A stretch of DNA of 64,000 nucleotides, from positions 5,681,501 to 5,745,500 of the forward strand of contig NZ_CP108106.1 of NCBI RefSeq assembly GCF_041435195.1, written 5' to 3'. Numbering within the stretch: position 1 is the first letter of the stretch; each line of letters begins with the position of its first letter. This document shows, piece by piece, positions 16,870 through 25,854 of this stretch. The notes under the pieces are model-generated. The model was not told the origin of the DNA and ran no database searches. It saw only the letters and a list, made by a program, of their open reading frames with translations. Made by a program: the position numbers and the translations under genes. Source of the stretch: Streptomyces sp. NBC_00224 (lineage in GTDB: Bacteria; Actinomycetota; Actinomycetes; Streptomycetales; Streptomycetaceae).

Positions 16870-16875
16870 TACGCT
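16870..16875 (+). promoter_or_regulatory. -10 box for the acidic small protein
   Basis: TACGCT lies 7 nt before the ATG at 16883 and there is no ribosome binding site. This selects the inner ATG over the upstream in-frame one at 16790. Confidence 0.5.
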
Positions 16876-16882
16876 CCGACGC

Positions 16883-17233
16883 ATGACGGCAGAAGAGACA
16901 CCGCGCTATGTCCGCCTCCGGGTGGATTTGGTACTGGAGATCGACGACCCGGAGGCGCTGACCGGCGCGGCCCTGGAGCGCATCGCGGCGGACGAGCTCC
17001 TTCCGGACCAGGAACGCGCGCATGCGCAGTCCGCTGTGCGGGAAGACGAGGCGGAGGCCCTGGCGTATCTGGTCGACCCCTTCGACCTGGTCGCCGAGGT
17101 GCCGGGGGTCGAGCTCGCGCAGGCCTCCTGGAGCAGCGAGGAGATCGAGTACGACCCCGACGACGAGGTCTGGGACCTCGACGAGGAAGATGAGAGCGAC
17201 GAGGAGGACGGAGACGACGGCCCGAGGCCGTGA
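16883..17233 (+). CDS. Acidic hypothetical protein
   Basis: A 116-residue cytoplasmic protein not assigned to a family. A compact N-terminal domain (YVRLRVDLVLEIDDPEALTG) looks alpha/beta, and the last 35 residues are extremely acidic (DEEDESDEEDGDDG). The open frame extends upstream to 16790, but the ATG at 16883 is placed 7 nt after TACGCT and gives a cleaner start. It stands between the sortase substrate and the L,D-transpeptidase gene. I do not recognise a function. Confidence 0.75.
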   Translation: MTAEETPRYVRLRVDLVLEIDDPEALTGAALERIAADELLPDQERAHAQSAVREDEAEALAYLVDPFDLVAEVPGVELAQASWSSEEIEYDPDDEVWDLDEEDESDEEDGDDGPRP

Positions 17234-17358
17234 CGTCCGAGGAGCCACGGGGCCGGTTTGTCCGGCCCGGGTGGTGTTTCCCACACCTCCTCCGCAAAAG
17301 GAACCACAGCCTCAGTGGCTATGTTGTTCAGTCGATGGCTTGGGGGAGACCGGCAACG

Positions 17359-18624
17359 ATGGAGAAGCGTGTGATAACGGAGAGTAAGCGGCGCAAGAGT
17401 CTCGTCGCCGCGTCCGCGGTGCTCGGTGGCGTACTGCTGCTGTCGGCCTGCAACGACGGCGGCGGCAAGGACAAGGGTGCCGACGCCTCGAAGTCGTCGC
17501 AGTCCGAGGTCGACAAGGCGGCCGAGAAGGACACCTCCGACGCGAAGATCACCATCACGCCCAAGAACGGCGCCGACAACGTCGGCATCAACAACGACAC
17601 CAAGGTCTCCGTCGCCGACGGCAAGCTGACCTCGGTCGTCATGACGTCCGTCGAGGGCACGCCGGTCGCGGGCAAGATATCCGCGGACGGGCTGAGCTGG
17701 GTGCCGGACAAGCAGCTGAAGCGCTCCGCCAAGTACAAGATCACGGCGACCGCGCAGGACGCGAAGGGCCGCGAGGCGCACGAGAACGCCTCGTTCGCGA
17801 CCGTCTCGCCCGCCAACAGCTTCGTCGGCAACTTCACGCCGGAGTCCGGCTCCACGGTCGGCGTGGGCATGCCCGTGTCGGTGACCTTCGACAAGGCGAT
17901 CACCAACAAGAAGGACGTCCAGTCCCACATCACGGTGACCTCCAGCAGCGGCCAGGAGGTCGTCGGGCACTGGTTCGGCGCGCAGCGCCTGGACTTCCGC
18001 CCGCAGGACTACTGGAAGTCCGGCTCGACCGTCACCATGAAGCTCGACCTGGACGGTGTCGAGGCCAAGTCGGGCGTCACCGGCGTCCAGGAGAAGACGG
18101 TCACCTTCAAGATCGGGCGCAACCAGGTCTCCACGGTCGACGCCCAGACCCACCAGATGACCGTCACGCAGGACGGCAAGACCGTCAAGACGATCCCGAT
18201 CTCGGCGGGCGCGCCCGACCACAAGACGTACAACGGCACCATGGTGATCTCCGAGAAGTTCAAGGAGACCCGGATGAACGGCGCCACCGTCGGCTTCACG
18301 GACGGCGACGGCAAGGGCGAGTACGACATCAAGGACGTCCCGCACGCGATGCGGCTCTCCGCCTCCGGCACGTTCATCCACGGCAACTACTGGGGCGCCA
18401 AGTCCATCTTCGGCAGCGCCAACACCAGCCACGGCTGCGTCGGCCTCTCCGACACCAAGGGTGCGGGCGACGCGGGCACCGCGGGTTCCTGGTTCTACGA
18501 GCACTCCATCGTCGGTGACGTGGTCGTCGTCAAGAACACCGGCGACAAGACCATCTCGCCCGACAACGGCTTCAGCGACTGGAACATGGGCTGGGCGGCG
18601 TGGAAGGCGGGCTCCGCGGTCTGA
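17359..18624 (+). CDS. L,D-transpeptidase lipoprotein with Ig-like domains
   Basis: An exported enzyme that forms 3-3 cross-links in peptidoglycan. The 421-residue precursor has a lipoprotein signal peptide with lipobox LSAC (lipidated C31). Two Ig-like (Big) domains at about 60-165 and 170-260 follow. The YkuD catalytic domain at about 265-400 has FIHGNYWG and SHGCVGLS, with nucleophile C360. The last 20 residues are Trp-rich. The layout matches the mycobacterial LdtMt2 type. The ATG at 17359 has a GGGGGAGA stretch 10 nt upstream; a GTG at 17371 is an alternative with the same signal peptide core. A TATGTT sequence near 17328 may be the -10 box. Confidence 0.92.
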   Translation: MEKRVITESKRRKSLVAASAVLGGVLLLSACNDGGGKDKGADASKSSQSEVDKAAEKDTSDAKITITPKNGADNVGINNDTKVSVADGKLTSVVMTSVEGTPVAGKISADGLSWVPDKQLKRSAKYKITATAQDAKGREAHENASFATVSPANSFVGNFTPESGSTVGVGMPVSVTFDKAITNKKDVQSHITVTSSSGQEVVGHWFGAQRLDFRPQDYWKSGSTVTMKLDLDGVEAKSGVTGVQEKTVTFKIGRNQVSTVDAQTHQMTVTQDGKTVKTIPISAGAPDHKTYNGTMVISEKFKETRMNGATVGFTDGDGKGEYDIKDVPHAMRLSASGTFIHGNYWGAKSIFGSANTSHGCVGLSDTKGAGDAGTAGSWFYEHSIVGDVVVVKNTGDKTISPDNGFSDWNMGWAAWKAGSAV

Positions 18625-18642
18625 TCCCCCAGCGCGCGACAG

Positions 18643-18672
18643 CGGCCGCACCCGGAGCCCCGGGTGCGGCCG
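18643..18672 (+). terminator. Terminator of the L,D-transpeptidase gene
   Basis: Twelve-base GC arms (18643-18654 and 18661-18672) pair around a 6-nt loop, 19 bases past the stop codon. It also lies just before the stop of the convergent XRE regulator. Confidence 0.75.
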
Positions 18673-18699
18673 TTCGCGTTCTCACGGCGGTCGTGACGA

Positions 18700-19602
18700 T
18701 CACTGGGAGCGCGTCGGCGGTGTGACGGGGGCCGGGCGGCCGCCGGGACCGGAGGGGTCCGGATCCGGGGCGGCGGCCCAGCTCGCGAGCAGCCGCAGCG
18801 AGTCCGCCGAGGGCGAGCCCGGCTCCGCGTAGTACGTCACGAGCGACAGGTCGTGCTCCTCGGGCAGCTTCAGCGTCTCGTACGACAGCGTCAGCTCGCC
18901 CACCACCGGGTGGTGGAGCCGCTTGGTGCCGTGGCCCTTCTGGCGGACGGTGTGGGCGGCCCACAGCGTACGGAACTCGTCGCTCTTCACCGAGAGCTCG
19001 CCCACCAGCGCCGTGAGCAGCGGGTCGTCCGGGTAGCAGCCCGCGCACAGCCGCAGCACGCCCACCACCTCGGCCGCCTTGTCCTGCCAGTCGATGTACC
19101 GCTCGCGGGCGGTCGGGTCGAGGAAGACATGGCGGGCGAAGTTCCGCTCCTCCGCCGGGAGTTCGACGAAGTCGCCGATCAGGGCGGCGGCCATCCGGTT
19201 CCAGGCGAGCAGGTCGAGCCGGCGGCCCAGGATGTACGCCGGGACCGCCTCCATCGAGTCGATCAGATGGTGCAACTGCGGCCGCACCGCCGCCTGCCGC
19301 CCGGCCTTCTTCTTCTTTGTCGCCGTCGGCTTGGCCAGGTGGGTGAGGTGCTGCTGCTCGGCGTCGGTCAGCCGCAGCGCCCGGGCGATCGCGTCGAGCA
19401 CCTCGGCCGACACGTTCTGCCCGTTCCCCTGCTCCAGACGCGTGTAGTACGCGACCGACACCCCGGCCAGCTGGGCCAGCTCCTCCCGGCGCAGCCCGGG
19501 CACCCGGCGGTGCCGCCCGAAGTCGGGCAGGCCCACGTCCCCGGGCTTGAGCCGGGCCCGGCGGGAGCGGAGGAATTCGCTGAGTTCGGCACGCTGGTCC
19601 AT
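18700..19602 (-). CDS. XRE family regulator with MmyB-like ligand domain
   Basis: A 300-residue transcription factor. The N-terminal Cro/C1 helix-turn-helix ([21 protein letters not shown]) is followed by the MmyB-like PAS-type ligand-binding domain ([20 protein letters not shown] through [17 protein letters not shown]). Members often sit next to, and control, a dehydrogenase gene. Here an alcohol dehydrogenase is divergent from it, and the 163-bp gap contains three direct repeats. The ATG at 19602 follows GATACT by 8 nt on the minus strand, again suggesting a leaderless message. The C-terminal Pro-rich tail is variable in the family. Confidence 0.9.
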   Translation of the reverse strand: MDQRAELSEFLRSRRARLKPGDVGLPDFGRHRRVPGLRREELAQLAGVSVAYYTRLEQGNGQNVSAEVLDAIARALRLTDAEQQHLTHLAKPTATKKKKAGRQAAVRPQLHHLIDSMEAVPAYILGRRLDLLAWNRMAAALIGDFVELPAEERNFARHVFLDPTARERYIDWQDKAAEVVGVLRLCAGCYPDDPLLTALVGELSVKSDEFRTLWAAHTVRQKGHGTKRLHHPVVGELTLSYETLKLPEEHDLSLVTYYAEPGSPSADSLRLLASWAAAPDPDPSGPGGRPAPVTPPTRSQ

Positions 19603-19652
19603 GACAACCCAGTATCCGCCGTCGTACGACCGTGAGCCTGACCCTGTCAGTA

Positions 19653-19692
19653 GTACGCACGGCAGGCGTACGCACGGCGGACGTACGAAGGC
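19653..19692. promoter_or_regulatory. Three direct repeats, 15-bp period, between XRE and ADH genes
   Basis: GTACGCACGGC occurs at 19653-19663 and 19668-19678, and the degenerate GTACGAAGGC at 19683-19692. A spacing of 15 bp is far from a helical turn multiple of 10.5 but consistent across the array. A palindrome GTCGTACGAC lies nearby at 19621-19630. This is a candidate binding site for the adjacent XRE regulator. Confidence 0.5.
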
Positions 19693-19765
19693 CAGGGGGC
19701 TGGGTGGCGGGCGGCGGCTGCGGCACCGTGGACGGCGTACCCGACAATCCCGAGGAGTCAAGGCA

Positions 19766-20803
19766 ATGACCACCGTCGCCGCCTACGCCGCCCCCGCCGC
19801 CAAGGCCCCGCTGGAGCGCACCACCATCGAGCGCCGCGCCGTCGGCACGCACGACATCCTGATCGAGATCAAGTACGCCGGCATCTGCCACTCCGACATC
19901 CACCAGGCCCGCGAGGGCTGGGGCGAGGCCATCTTCCCGATGGTCCCGGGCCACGAGATCGCCGGTGTGGTCACCGAGGTGGGCTCCGGCGTCACCAAGT
20001 ACTCCGTCGGCGACCGGGTCGGCGTCGGCTGCTTCGTCGACTCCTGCGGCGAGTGCGCGCAGTGCGTGGCCGGGCAGGAGCAGTTCTGCGCCCAGGCCGT
20101 CGGCACGTACAACGCCGTCGGCCGGGACGGCGAGCCCACCTACGGCGGCTACTCCACCCACGTCGTCGTCTCCGAGCGCTTCGCGGTCCGCATCCCCGAC
20201 GCCCTTTCCCTGGACGTGGCGGCGCCGCTCCTCTGCGCCGGAATCACCCTCTACTCGCCGCTCAAGCGCTGGCAGGCGGGCCCCGGCAAGAAGGTCGCGA
20301 TCCTGGGCCTCGGCGGCCTCGGCCACATGGGCGTCAAGATCGCGCACGCGCTCGGCGCCGAGGTGACCGTGCTCAGCCAGACGCTGCGCAAGCAGGAGGA
20401 CGGCCTGAAGCTGGGCGCCGACCACTTCCACGCCACCAGCGACCCGAAGACCTTCGAGCAGCTCGCGGGCTCCCTCGACCTGATCGTCTCCACGGTCTCG
20501 GCCCCGCTGGACCTCGGCGCCTACCTCGGTCTCCTGAAGCCCGGCGGCGCCCTGGTGAACGTCGGCGCCCCCGAGGAGCCCAACGCGCTCAACATGTTCG
20601 GCCTCATCGGCGGCAACAAGATCCTGGCCGGTTCGATGATCGGCGGCATCGCGGAGACCCAGGAAATGCTGGACTTCTGCGCCGAGCACGGCCTGGGCTC
20701 GGAGATCGAGCTGATCCGCGCGGACCAGGTGAACGAGGCGTACGAGCGGGTGCTGGCGAGCGATGTGCGGTACCGGTTCGTGATCGACACGGCGACGATC
20801 TGA
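19766..20803 (+). CDS. Zinc-dependent alcohol dehydrogenase (CAD/YahK type)
   Basis: NAD(P)-dependent reduction of aldehydes or oxidation of alcohols. The 345-residue medium-chain dehydrogenase has catalytic zinc ligands C41, H63-E64 and C157. Structural zinc ligands are C94, C97, C100 and C108. The Rossmann loop GLGGLGHMG is at 181-189. The ATG at 19766 follows GAGGAG. Sequence type points to the cinnamyl-alcohol/broad aldehyde reductase branch (AdhA/YahK), commonly NADP-linked; the substrate is not known. It is probably controlled by the divergent XRE regulator. Confidence 0.92.
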   Translation: MTTVAAYAAPAAKAPLERTTIERRAVGTHDILIEIKYAGICHSDIHQAREGWGEAIFPMVPGHEIAGVVTEVGSGVTKYSVGDRVGVGCFVDSCGECAQCVAGQEQFCAQAVGTYNAVGRDGEPTYGGYSTHVVVSERFAVRIPDALSLDVAAPLLCAGITLYSPLKRWQAGPGKKVAILGLGGLGHMGVKIAHALGAEVTVLSQTLRKQEDGLKLGADHFHATSDPKTFEQLAGSLDLIVSTVSAPLDLGAYLGLLKPGGALVNVGAPEEPNALNMFGLIGGNKILAGSMIGGIAETQEMLDFCAEHGLGSEIELIRADQVNEAYERVLASDVRYRFVIDTATI

Positions 20804-20809
20804 CGGGTT

Positions 20810-20860
20810 GGCGGTGGGGGTGGTCGATTACCCGCCGGGTAATCGACCACCCCCACCGCC
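20810..20860 (+). terminator. Perfect 25-bp hairpin after the alcohol dehydrogenase
   Basis: Arms 20810-20834 and 20836-20860 are fully complementary with a single central base (20835). The structure begins 7 bases after the stop codon and ends 50 bases before the DUF1330 gene. It is an unusually strong terminator. Confidence 0.85.
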
Positions 20861-20910
20861 CCCGGCAGGATCAAGGCATCCCAACGGCAATCGTTGACCC
20901 GGAGGCTGTC

Positions 20911-21267
20911 ATGACCGCTGACGCCATAGCCCACCTGCACCCCACCGAAGGCCCCGTCCCCGAGGAGGTCTTCGTCTACATGGAGCGCGTCCAGGACACG
21001 CTGGCCCCCTTCGGCGGCCGGTTCCTGGTCCACGGGACGACGGTGGAGGTACGCGAGGGCGCCTGGCCGGGCGCCGTGGTCATGGTCGCCTTCCCGGGGA
21101 TGGCGGAGGCCCGTTCCTGGTACGAGTCCCCCGCGTACCAGGAACTCCTCCCCCTCCGCACGGACCACATCCCGGGCGACCTGGTCCTAGTGGACGGGGT
21201 GGACCCGGACTACGAGGCGGCGCAGACGGCGAGGCGCTTCAGGGAGGCACAGGCGTCCGGCGTCTAG
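20911..21267 (+). CDS. DUF1330 domain-containing protein
   Basis: A 118-residue protein of the dimeric alpha-beta barrel superfamily. DUF1330 features are VFVYMERVQDTLAPFGGRFL, the central GAWPGAVVMVAFPGMAEARS, and WYESPAYQELLPLR. Members resemble small monooxygenase-like or ligand-binding proteins, but none of the known functions can be assigned here. The ATG at 20911 has GGAGG at ideal spacing. The strong hairpin just upstream separates it from the dehydrogenase, so it needs its own promoter or limited read-through. Confidence 0.85.
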   Translation: MTADAIAHLHPTEGPVPEEVFVYMERVQDTLAPFGGRFLVHGTTVEVREGAWPGAVVMVAFPGMAEARSWYESPAYQELLPLRTDHIPGDLVLVDGVDPDYEAAQTARRFREAQASGV

Positions 21268-21313
21268 GGGGCGCGGGGCTTGTGCCGTTGTGCGGCTCCA
21301 CCGTGGTGGCTTT

Positions 21314-21478
21314 GAGGGGCGCGGGGAACGGCGAGACCAGCCACGCACGGTCCGCAGGCGACCGGGGGTTTGGGGGCGCGGGGAACTGCGCGACCAGCTA
21401 CAGACAACCCGCACCCGTATCCACCGCCCCCCGGAGGGATCGGCGGGGAACTGCGCGTCAGCCACAGACAACCCGCAC
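21314..21478 (-). repeat. Three minus-orientation copies of the dispersed GC-rich repeat
   Basis: Copies lie at 21314-21360, 21371-21413 and 21443-21478, each with the core GGGGAACTGCGCGACCAGC or a close variant and a CCGCA end. They fill the space between the DUF1330 gene and the convergent membrane protein gene. Confidence 0.75.
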
Positions 21479-21511
21479 TCGAAGTCACCGCCCCCCGAAC
21501 CCGCACCGCCC

Positions 21512-23239
21512 TCAACATCCGCCCCCGCGGGGCCACCGGTAAGCCGAATCCAAGCGGTACACCCCCGCCCGCGGCACCGTGAGCCGGGTCCACTCCCCGT
21601 CGCGCGCCACGCACGCCCCCCCATCCGCCCGCAGCCAGGGCGAATAGGCGATCCGGACCGTCGCAGACCCCGCCCCCGGCATCCGGACGACCAGCTGAGC
21701 GTCATCCCCCCGCACCACCACCCCCGGCGCGGACACCAGCGGCACCGCATCCCGTACCCGGTACACGGTCCAGTGCGCGTCCCCCCACACCCGCTCCAGC
21801 CACGGCGGCCCGCTGCGCACGAGCGCGGCCTCGGCCGTGGCGGGCCCGTCCGGCAGCCCGTCGTGGAGGGCGACGAGGCCGACGGCCCAACGGTCGAGCC
21901 AGGCCCGGTACGCGGCCGGCGAGAACGACCCGTCGTAGAAGAGACGCCCGCGCTCCACGTCCAACTGCCGGTTCCACCCACGCGCGTTGTTGACGTCCGC
22001 GCCGAGCACCGCGGCCTCGCGGTGATTGCGCGCGGGGACCACTTCGACGCGGGTCCGGTCGGCTCCGAGCCGACGCAGCTCACCGACGAGCCCGTCGGTA
22101 TGCGACGCCCACGCGGGCGTGACGGTGGAGACCCCGGTGTCGTCGAGCGTCTTGTCGCGCAGCCAGTTGACGGAGATGAGCAGCACCACGGCCAGCACGA
22201 CCCGCCGCGTCCTGTCGAGCCCGGGCGCGAGGAGCGCGGCGAGCAGGACGGGCGGCCCGGCAAGCCCGACGAGCCGCTCCACGTTCGAGCCGATCGGTGA
22301 GGCGACGACGTACGTGAGGACGACGCCCACCGCGTACACGGCGGACCCGGCGCGGACCACCCGCCACGTACGGGACGCGGGCGCGGCCAGCAGCAGCGCG
22401 GCGCAGACGCCGAGCGGCAGCCACAGCTTGCCCAGCTGCATGGGCTGTTCGCCCCCGAAGGGGAAGAGGAGGGTGGTGGCCGCGACGATCACACACGGCG
22501 GCACGCTCAGGGCGGCGGCCTTGCGCCACTGCCGGTCCAGACCGTACGCGGCGCCGACGACGAGCAGGAAGAGTCCGGCGACGGGGCTGGCCATGGTGGC
22601 GAGAGCAGTGCTCACGCATGCGAGCAGCAGTCTGGTTCTGGAGCGGCGCACCGACCCATCACCGAGAGCAGCGCTCTCCATTCGGTCCGGCCCGACCGCC
22701 CCCATCGGCCCCTGCACCAGCAGACAGGCCGCAAGCGCGAACGCGATCCCCACCGCGAACGTCGTACGCCCCGACACGACGTTGCACCACAGCGCCGCCG
22801 CCGCGAGCAGCGCGGGCGACACCCCCCGCCACGCCCCGTCGCCCCCGAGCCGCCCGCCCCGCGCACCCTCCGCCCGTACGAAGAGCAGCGCCATCAGCCA
22901 CGTACTGGAGACACCCGCCACCACCGACACCGTGCGTACCCCGAACGCCGCCATCAGCCACGGCGTCAGCAGGCTGTAGTTGGCGGTGTGCGTGCCGCCG
23001 TACCAGGACAGGTTGTACGCGGACCCCGGGTGCCGGGCCGCGAAGCCGGCCCAGGCGAGCTGGGCCGCGAGGTCGCCGCCGCCGGTCGCGAGGACGAGCG
23101 CCCACACCGCGTACAGCGGAAGGACTGTCAGCGTCGCGACCGCGGGCACGCGCCACCGCGGTCGCAGCCACCTCCCGCGCAGTGGCGAGACGGCTATGTC
23201 GCTGGCGGTGTCGGTCCGCAGGTCCTGGCTGATGCCCAC
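21512..23239 (-). CDS. Polytopic membrane protein, possible GT-C type glycosyltransferase
   Basis: A 575-residue integral membrane protein with about ten hydrophobic segments between residues 35 and 375 (for example VLPLYAVWALVLATGGGDLA and LVGLAGPPVLLAALLAPGLD). A soluble C-terminal domain of about 190 residues follows. The extracytoplasmic loop SWYGGTHTANYSLLTPWL after the first helix resembles the early loop of GT-C glycosyltransferases, but the usual acidic pair is not clear, so the function stays open. The GTG at 23239 is chosen because TAGGGT lies exactly 7 nt upstream; the longer frame adds an Arg-rich stretch in front. It is divergent from the AAA ATPase gene. Confidence 0.75.
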   Translation of the reverse strand: MGISQDLRTDTASDIAVSPLRGRWLRPRWRVPAVATLTVLPLYAVWALVLATGGGDLAAQLAWAGFAARHPGSAYNLSWYGGTHTANYSLLTPWLMAAFGVRTVSVVAGVSSTWLMALLFVRAEGARGGRLGGDGAWRGVSPALLAAAALWCNVVSGRTTFAVGIAFALAACLLVQGPMGAVGPDRMESAALGDGSVRRSRTRLLLACVSTALATMASPVAGLFLLVVGAAYGLDRQWRKAAALSVPPCVIVAATTLLFPFGGEQPMQLGKLWLPLGVCAALLLAAPASRTWRVVRAGSAVYAVGVVLTYVVASPIGSNVERLVGLAGPPVLLAALLAPGLDRTRRVVLAVVLLISVNWLRDKTLDDTGVSTVTPAWASHTDGLVGELRRLGADRTRVEVVPARNHREAAVLGADVNNARGWNRQLDVERGRLFYDGSFSPAAYRAWLDRWAVGLVALHDGLPDGPATAEAALVRSGPPWLERVWGDAHWTVYRVRDAVPLVSAPGVVVRGDDAQLVVRMPGAGSATVRIAYSPWLRADGGACVARDGEWTRLTVPRAGVYRLDSAYRWPRGGGC

Positions 23240-23246
23240 CCGGCCC

Positions 23247-23252
23247 ACCCTA
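23247..23252 (-). promoter_or_regulatory. -10 box deciding the start of the polytopic membrane protein
   Basis: TAGGGT on the minus strand, 7 nt upstream of the GTG at 23239. Confidence 0.45.
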
Positions 23253-23301
23253 AAGCGGGCCCGGCGACGCAACACAGCGGGCGATTGTCAGACCCCCTCC
23301 C

Positions 23302-23307
23302 TACGCT
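23302..23307 (+). promoter_or_regulatory. -10 box for leaderless AAA ATPase gene
   Basis: TACGCT, 7 nt upstream of the ATG at 23315, with no Shine-Dalgarno sequence between them. Confidence 0.5.
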
Positions 23308-23314
23308 CAAAGGC

Positions 23315-24484
23315 ATGATCACCACACTCGCCGTCGAGAACTACCGGTCGCTGCGGCACCTCGTCGTGCCCCTCGACCGCCTCAACGTGGTGACGGGCGC
23401 CAACGGCACCGGCAAATCGTCCCTGTACCGGGCGCTGCGGCTGCTCGCGGACTCCGCGCGCGGGGGTGCGGTCGCCGCTCTCGCGCGCGAGGGCGGGCTG
23501 CCGTCGACGCTGTGGGCGGGCCCGGAGAAGGCGAGCCACGCGGTCCGCGAGGGACTGCGCCCGCTCCAGGGCACGGTGCGCACCGAACCGGTGAGCCTGC
23601 GGCTCGGGTTCGCGGGGGACGAGTTCGGTTACGCGGTGGACTTCGGGCACCCCGGGGGCGCGGCGGGCGACCCCGCCTCCCTCTTCACGCTCGACCCGGA
23701 AATCAAGCGCGAGGCGATCTGGCGCGGCCCGGTGCTGCGCCCGGCGGCGGTGCTCTCCGAACGGGCGGGCCCGGCGGTGAAGATGCGTGCGGCGGACGGC
23801 ACTTGGCACCGCTCGTCGGGCGAGATCCGGCCGTACGACTCGATGCTGGGCGAACTGGCCGACCCGCAGCGGGCGCCGGACGTGCTGGCGGTGCGCGAGC
23901 AGATCCGCGCCTGGCGCTTCTACGACCACGTGCGCACCGACGCGCACGCGCCCGCGCGCGGGACGCACATCGGCACCCGTACCCCGGTCCTGAGCGGCGA
24001 CGGCGCGGACCTCGCCGCCGCGCTCCAGACGATCCGGGAGATCGGGGACCGGGAGGCGCTGGACGGGGCGGTGGACGCGGCGTTCCCCGGCAGCCGGGTG
24101 GAGATCGACCTGGTGGGCGGCCGTCTGGAACTCCGGCTCCGCCAGCACGGGTTGCTCCGCCCCCTGACGGCGGCGGAGCTCTCCGACGGCACCCTGCGCT
24201 ATCTGCTCTGGGTGGCCGCGCTGCTGACCCCGCGCCCGCCGGCCCTGATGGTCCTCAACGAGCCGGAGACGAGCCTGCACCCGGACCTCCTGGCACCCTT
24301 GGCCGACCTGATCCGTACGGCGGCGGCCCACACCCAGCTGGTGGTGGTCACCCACGCCCGTCCCCTCGCCCAGGCCCTGTCGCCCCGGGCGAACGTCATA
24401 GAGCTGGTGAAGGAGTTCGGCCGCACGGTGGTGGAGGGCCAGGGAATGCTGGACGAGCCGCTTTGGCATTGGCCGAAGAGGTGA
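23315..24484 (+). CDS. AAA family ATPase (RecF/OLD-like, SMC-type)
   Basis: A 389-residue cytoplasmic ATPase of the ABC/SMC-like class. It shows Walker A GANGTGKSS (28-36), an ABC-type signature ELSDGTLRYLLW, Walker B LMVLNEPETSLHPDL, and a switch histidine in VVVTHARPLA. No TOPRIM or nuclease domain follows, so it is not a complete OLD nuclease. Such stand-alone proteins occur widely in Streptomyces, and some act in DNA repair or phage defence; no partner gene is adjacent. The ATG at 23315 is set by the TACGCT box. The function is uncertain. Confidence 0.88.
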   Translation: MITTLAVENYRSLRHLVVPLDRLNVVTGANGTGKSSLYRALRLLADSARGGAVAALAREGGLPSTLWAGPEKASHAVREGLRPLQGTVRTEPVSLRLGFAGDEFGYAVDFGHPGGAAGDPASLFTLDPEIKREAIWRGPVLRPAAVLSERAGPAVKMRAADGTWHRSSGEIRPYDSMLGELADPQRAPDVLAVREQIRAWRFYDHVRTDAHAPARGTHIGTRTPVLSGDGADLAAALQTIREIGDREALDGAVDAAFPGSRVEIDLVGGRLELRLRQHGLLRPLTAAELSDGTLRYLLWVAALLTPRPPALMVLNEPETSLHPDLLAPLADLIRTAAAHTQLVVVTHARPLAQALSPRANVIELVKEFGRTVVEGQGMLDEPLWHWPKR

Positions 24485-24533
24485 GCAGGGGGACTCACCC
24501 GGCGGCGGGCGGGAAGCAACGCGCCCGGAACGC

Positions 24534-24749
24534 TCAAGGCGCCCCGGCCGCGACGGCTTCCGCGATCCTCACGGCCACGTGTGCCGGGACCATACCGATG
24601 TCCACCCAAGGTGTGCCCCTGCCACTCACGGTGGGCCGCAGCCGAATGGTCTGCCCCTCGGGCACCCCGAGCCCCTCAAGGGCCACCTTCAATGCCTGGG
24701 TGGCCTCCTCGGCCCGGTCCCAGCCGCCGCGCCATTCATGCATCTCCAT
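24534..24749 (-). CDS. Small hypothetical protein of the WhiJ-like block
   Basis: A 71-residue protein beginning MEMHEWRGGWDRAEEA, with an amphipathic helix then a short beta-rich part (TIRLRPTVSGRGTPWVDIG) and a terminal helix. Its ATG overlaps the TGA of the upstream gene (TGATG), so it is translationally coupled to it. It is the last gene of the five-gene minus-strand block. No family was recognised. Confidence 0.65.
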   Translation of the reverse strand: MEMHEWRGGWDRAEEATQALKVALEGLGVPEGQTIRLRPTVSGRGTPWVDIGMVPAHVAVRIAEAVAAGAP

Positions 24750-24934
24750 CAGTGCGCCGCCTCTCGATGCTGACGCAACTCCACATTGCGGTCGGAGACT
24801 GCGCTGCAGTCACCCCGTGAGCGCGCATTCTCTCGCGCGACCACGCAGGACAGGCAATGGGAACAGCCGGGTACGGCAGAGGGCTCGGCCGGTAGTTCCG
24901 TCAGTCCGTATCTCTGTGGTTGCTGCGTCTTCAT
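24749..24934 (-). CDS. Small Cys-rich protein of the WhiJ-like block
   Basis: A 61-residue protein with a C-x2-C-x2-C cluster (CSHCLSC) plus a further Cys downstream, which could bind a metal. The following charged helix contains the block SDRNVELRQH, common in small proteins of this kind in Streptomyces. The ATG at 24934 follows GGGGAGG; a longer frame from 25006 is less likely. It overlaps the next gene by one base. Confidence 0.65.
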   Translation of the reverse strand: MKTQQPQRYGLTELPAEPSAVPGCSHCLSCVVARENARSRGDCSAVSDRNVELRQHREAAH

Positions 24935-25014
24935 GTGGCCTCCCCGCCGTTCTCTCTGACACGGCAATGATCCACCCGGCCATAACGGCAGCCCAGCTTC
25001 ATTCATGTTGTGGA

Positions 25015-25854
25015 CTAAAGATCAGCACGGCAAGCCGCCGACCACGCCCGCAACTTCCCCCTGGCCGCTTCATCAAAGAGGGCTCGCTCTTCGTATCGGG
25101 CGAACTCGTCGAGATAGGTCCTGATATCCCGTGCGTCCCTGAAAACTATTGATCCAGTGGTCAGCTCGGCCGTGACCATTCTGTCGTCATAGATAGTGAA
25201 CGTATTCAATGGGAGTCCTGGCGTGTGTGTACCGACAGGGATGACTCCCAGCCGCACATTCGGCAGGTGAGTAAGTGAGGTCAGCCGGTCAATCTGTACG
25301 GCCATGGCGTGAGGGGCGACAAGCGGGAACCGTACGGCTTGCTCGGTCAGGATGAACGTAAACCGTTTCGACGTGTCATAGAGAATCTGCTGGCGCTCCA
25401 ATTTTCCCGCGAGAGCCTTGCTGGTATCGGCTGGTGAATGGGCCAAGCTGGCCCGGACGTATTCCGGAGTAGCAAGTAGGCCGGTGATCAGTGACAGCAG
25501 GAAGTACCGCATGTGCCCGGAGGAGGCTTCCAGCGCCTTCAGCTCCGCCTGCCGAGTCCCCAGCCCTGCGCGTCGCAGACTTCGCAGGTTCCGCCACTCG
25601 GTGTTTGCGAGCCGAGCCAGGGACATGGCCCGGTCGATTGCTTCCGGTGGAGCGTCAACGCTTCTCAGATACTGCTCTACGTCCACGATGGACGGTCGCA
25701 CCCTGGCGTTCTCGATCCGGCTCACCTTGGACTGAGAGATATTCATGCGCTTGGCAAGCCGGTCCCCGGAGAGGCCGGCCGCTTTACGCAGTCCTTTCAG
25801 CGTCGCCGCCAACTCTTCTGTGGACTGGCCAAGCTGTTCAGGCTCGAACGTCAC
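25015..25854 (-). CDS. XRE regulator with DUF5753 domain (WhiJ-like)
   Basis: A 279-residue transcription regulator. The helix-turn-helix is LSGDRLAKRMNISQSKVSRI (about 28-47). It is followed by the DUF5753 domain, marked by ITGLLATPEYVRA, RQQILYD, the ILTEQAVR block and VIPVGTHTPGLPLNTFTIYDD. This architecture belongs to the large WhiJ/BldB-associated family that affects development in Streptomyces. It overlaps the DUF6879 gene by 4 nt (ATGA). Local GC is clearly lower than in the flanks, for example about 47 percent by my count in the 60 bases from 25141. Confidence 0.9.
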   Translation of the reverse strand: MTFEPEQLGQSTEELAATLKGLRKAAGLSGDRLAKRMNISQSKVSRIENARVRPSIVDVEQYLRSVDAPPEAIDRAMSLARLANTEWRNLRSLRRAGLGTRQAELKALEASSGHMRYFLLSLITGLLATPEYVRASLAHSPADTSKALAGKLERQQILYDTSKRFTFILTEQAVRFPLVAPHAMAVQIDRLTSLTHLPNVRLGVIPVGTHTPGLPLNTFTIYDDRMVTAELTTGSIVFRDARDIRTYLDEFARYEERALFDEAARGKLRAWSAACRADL

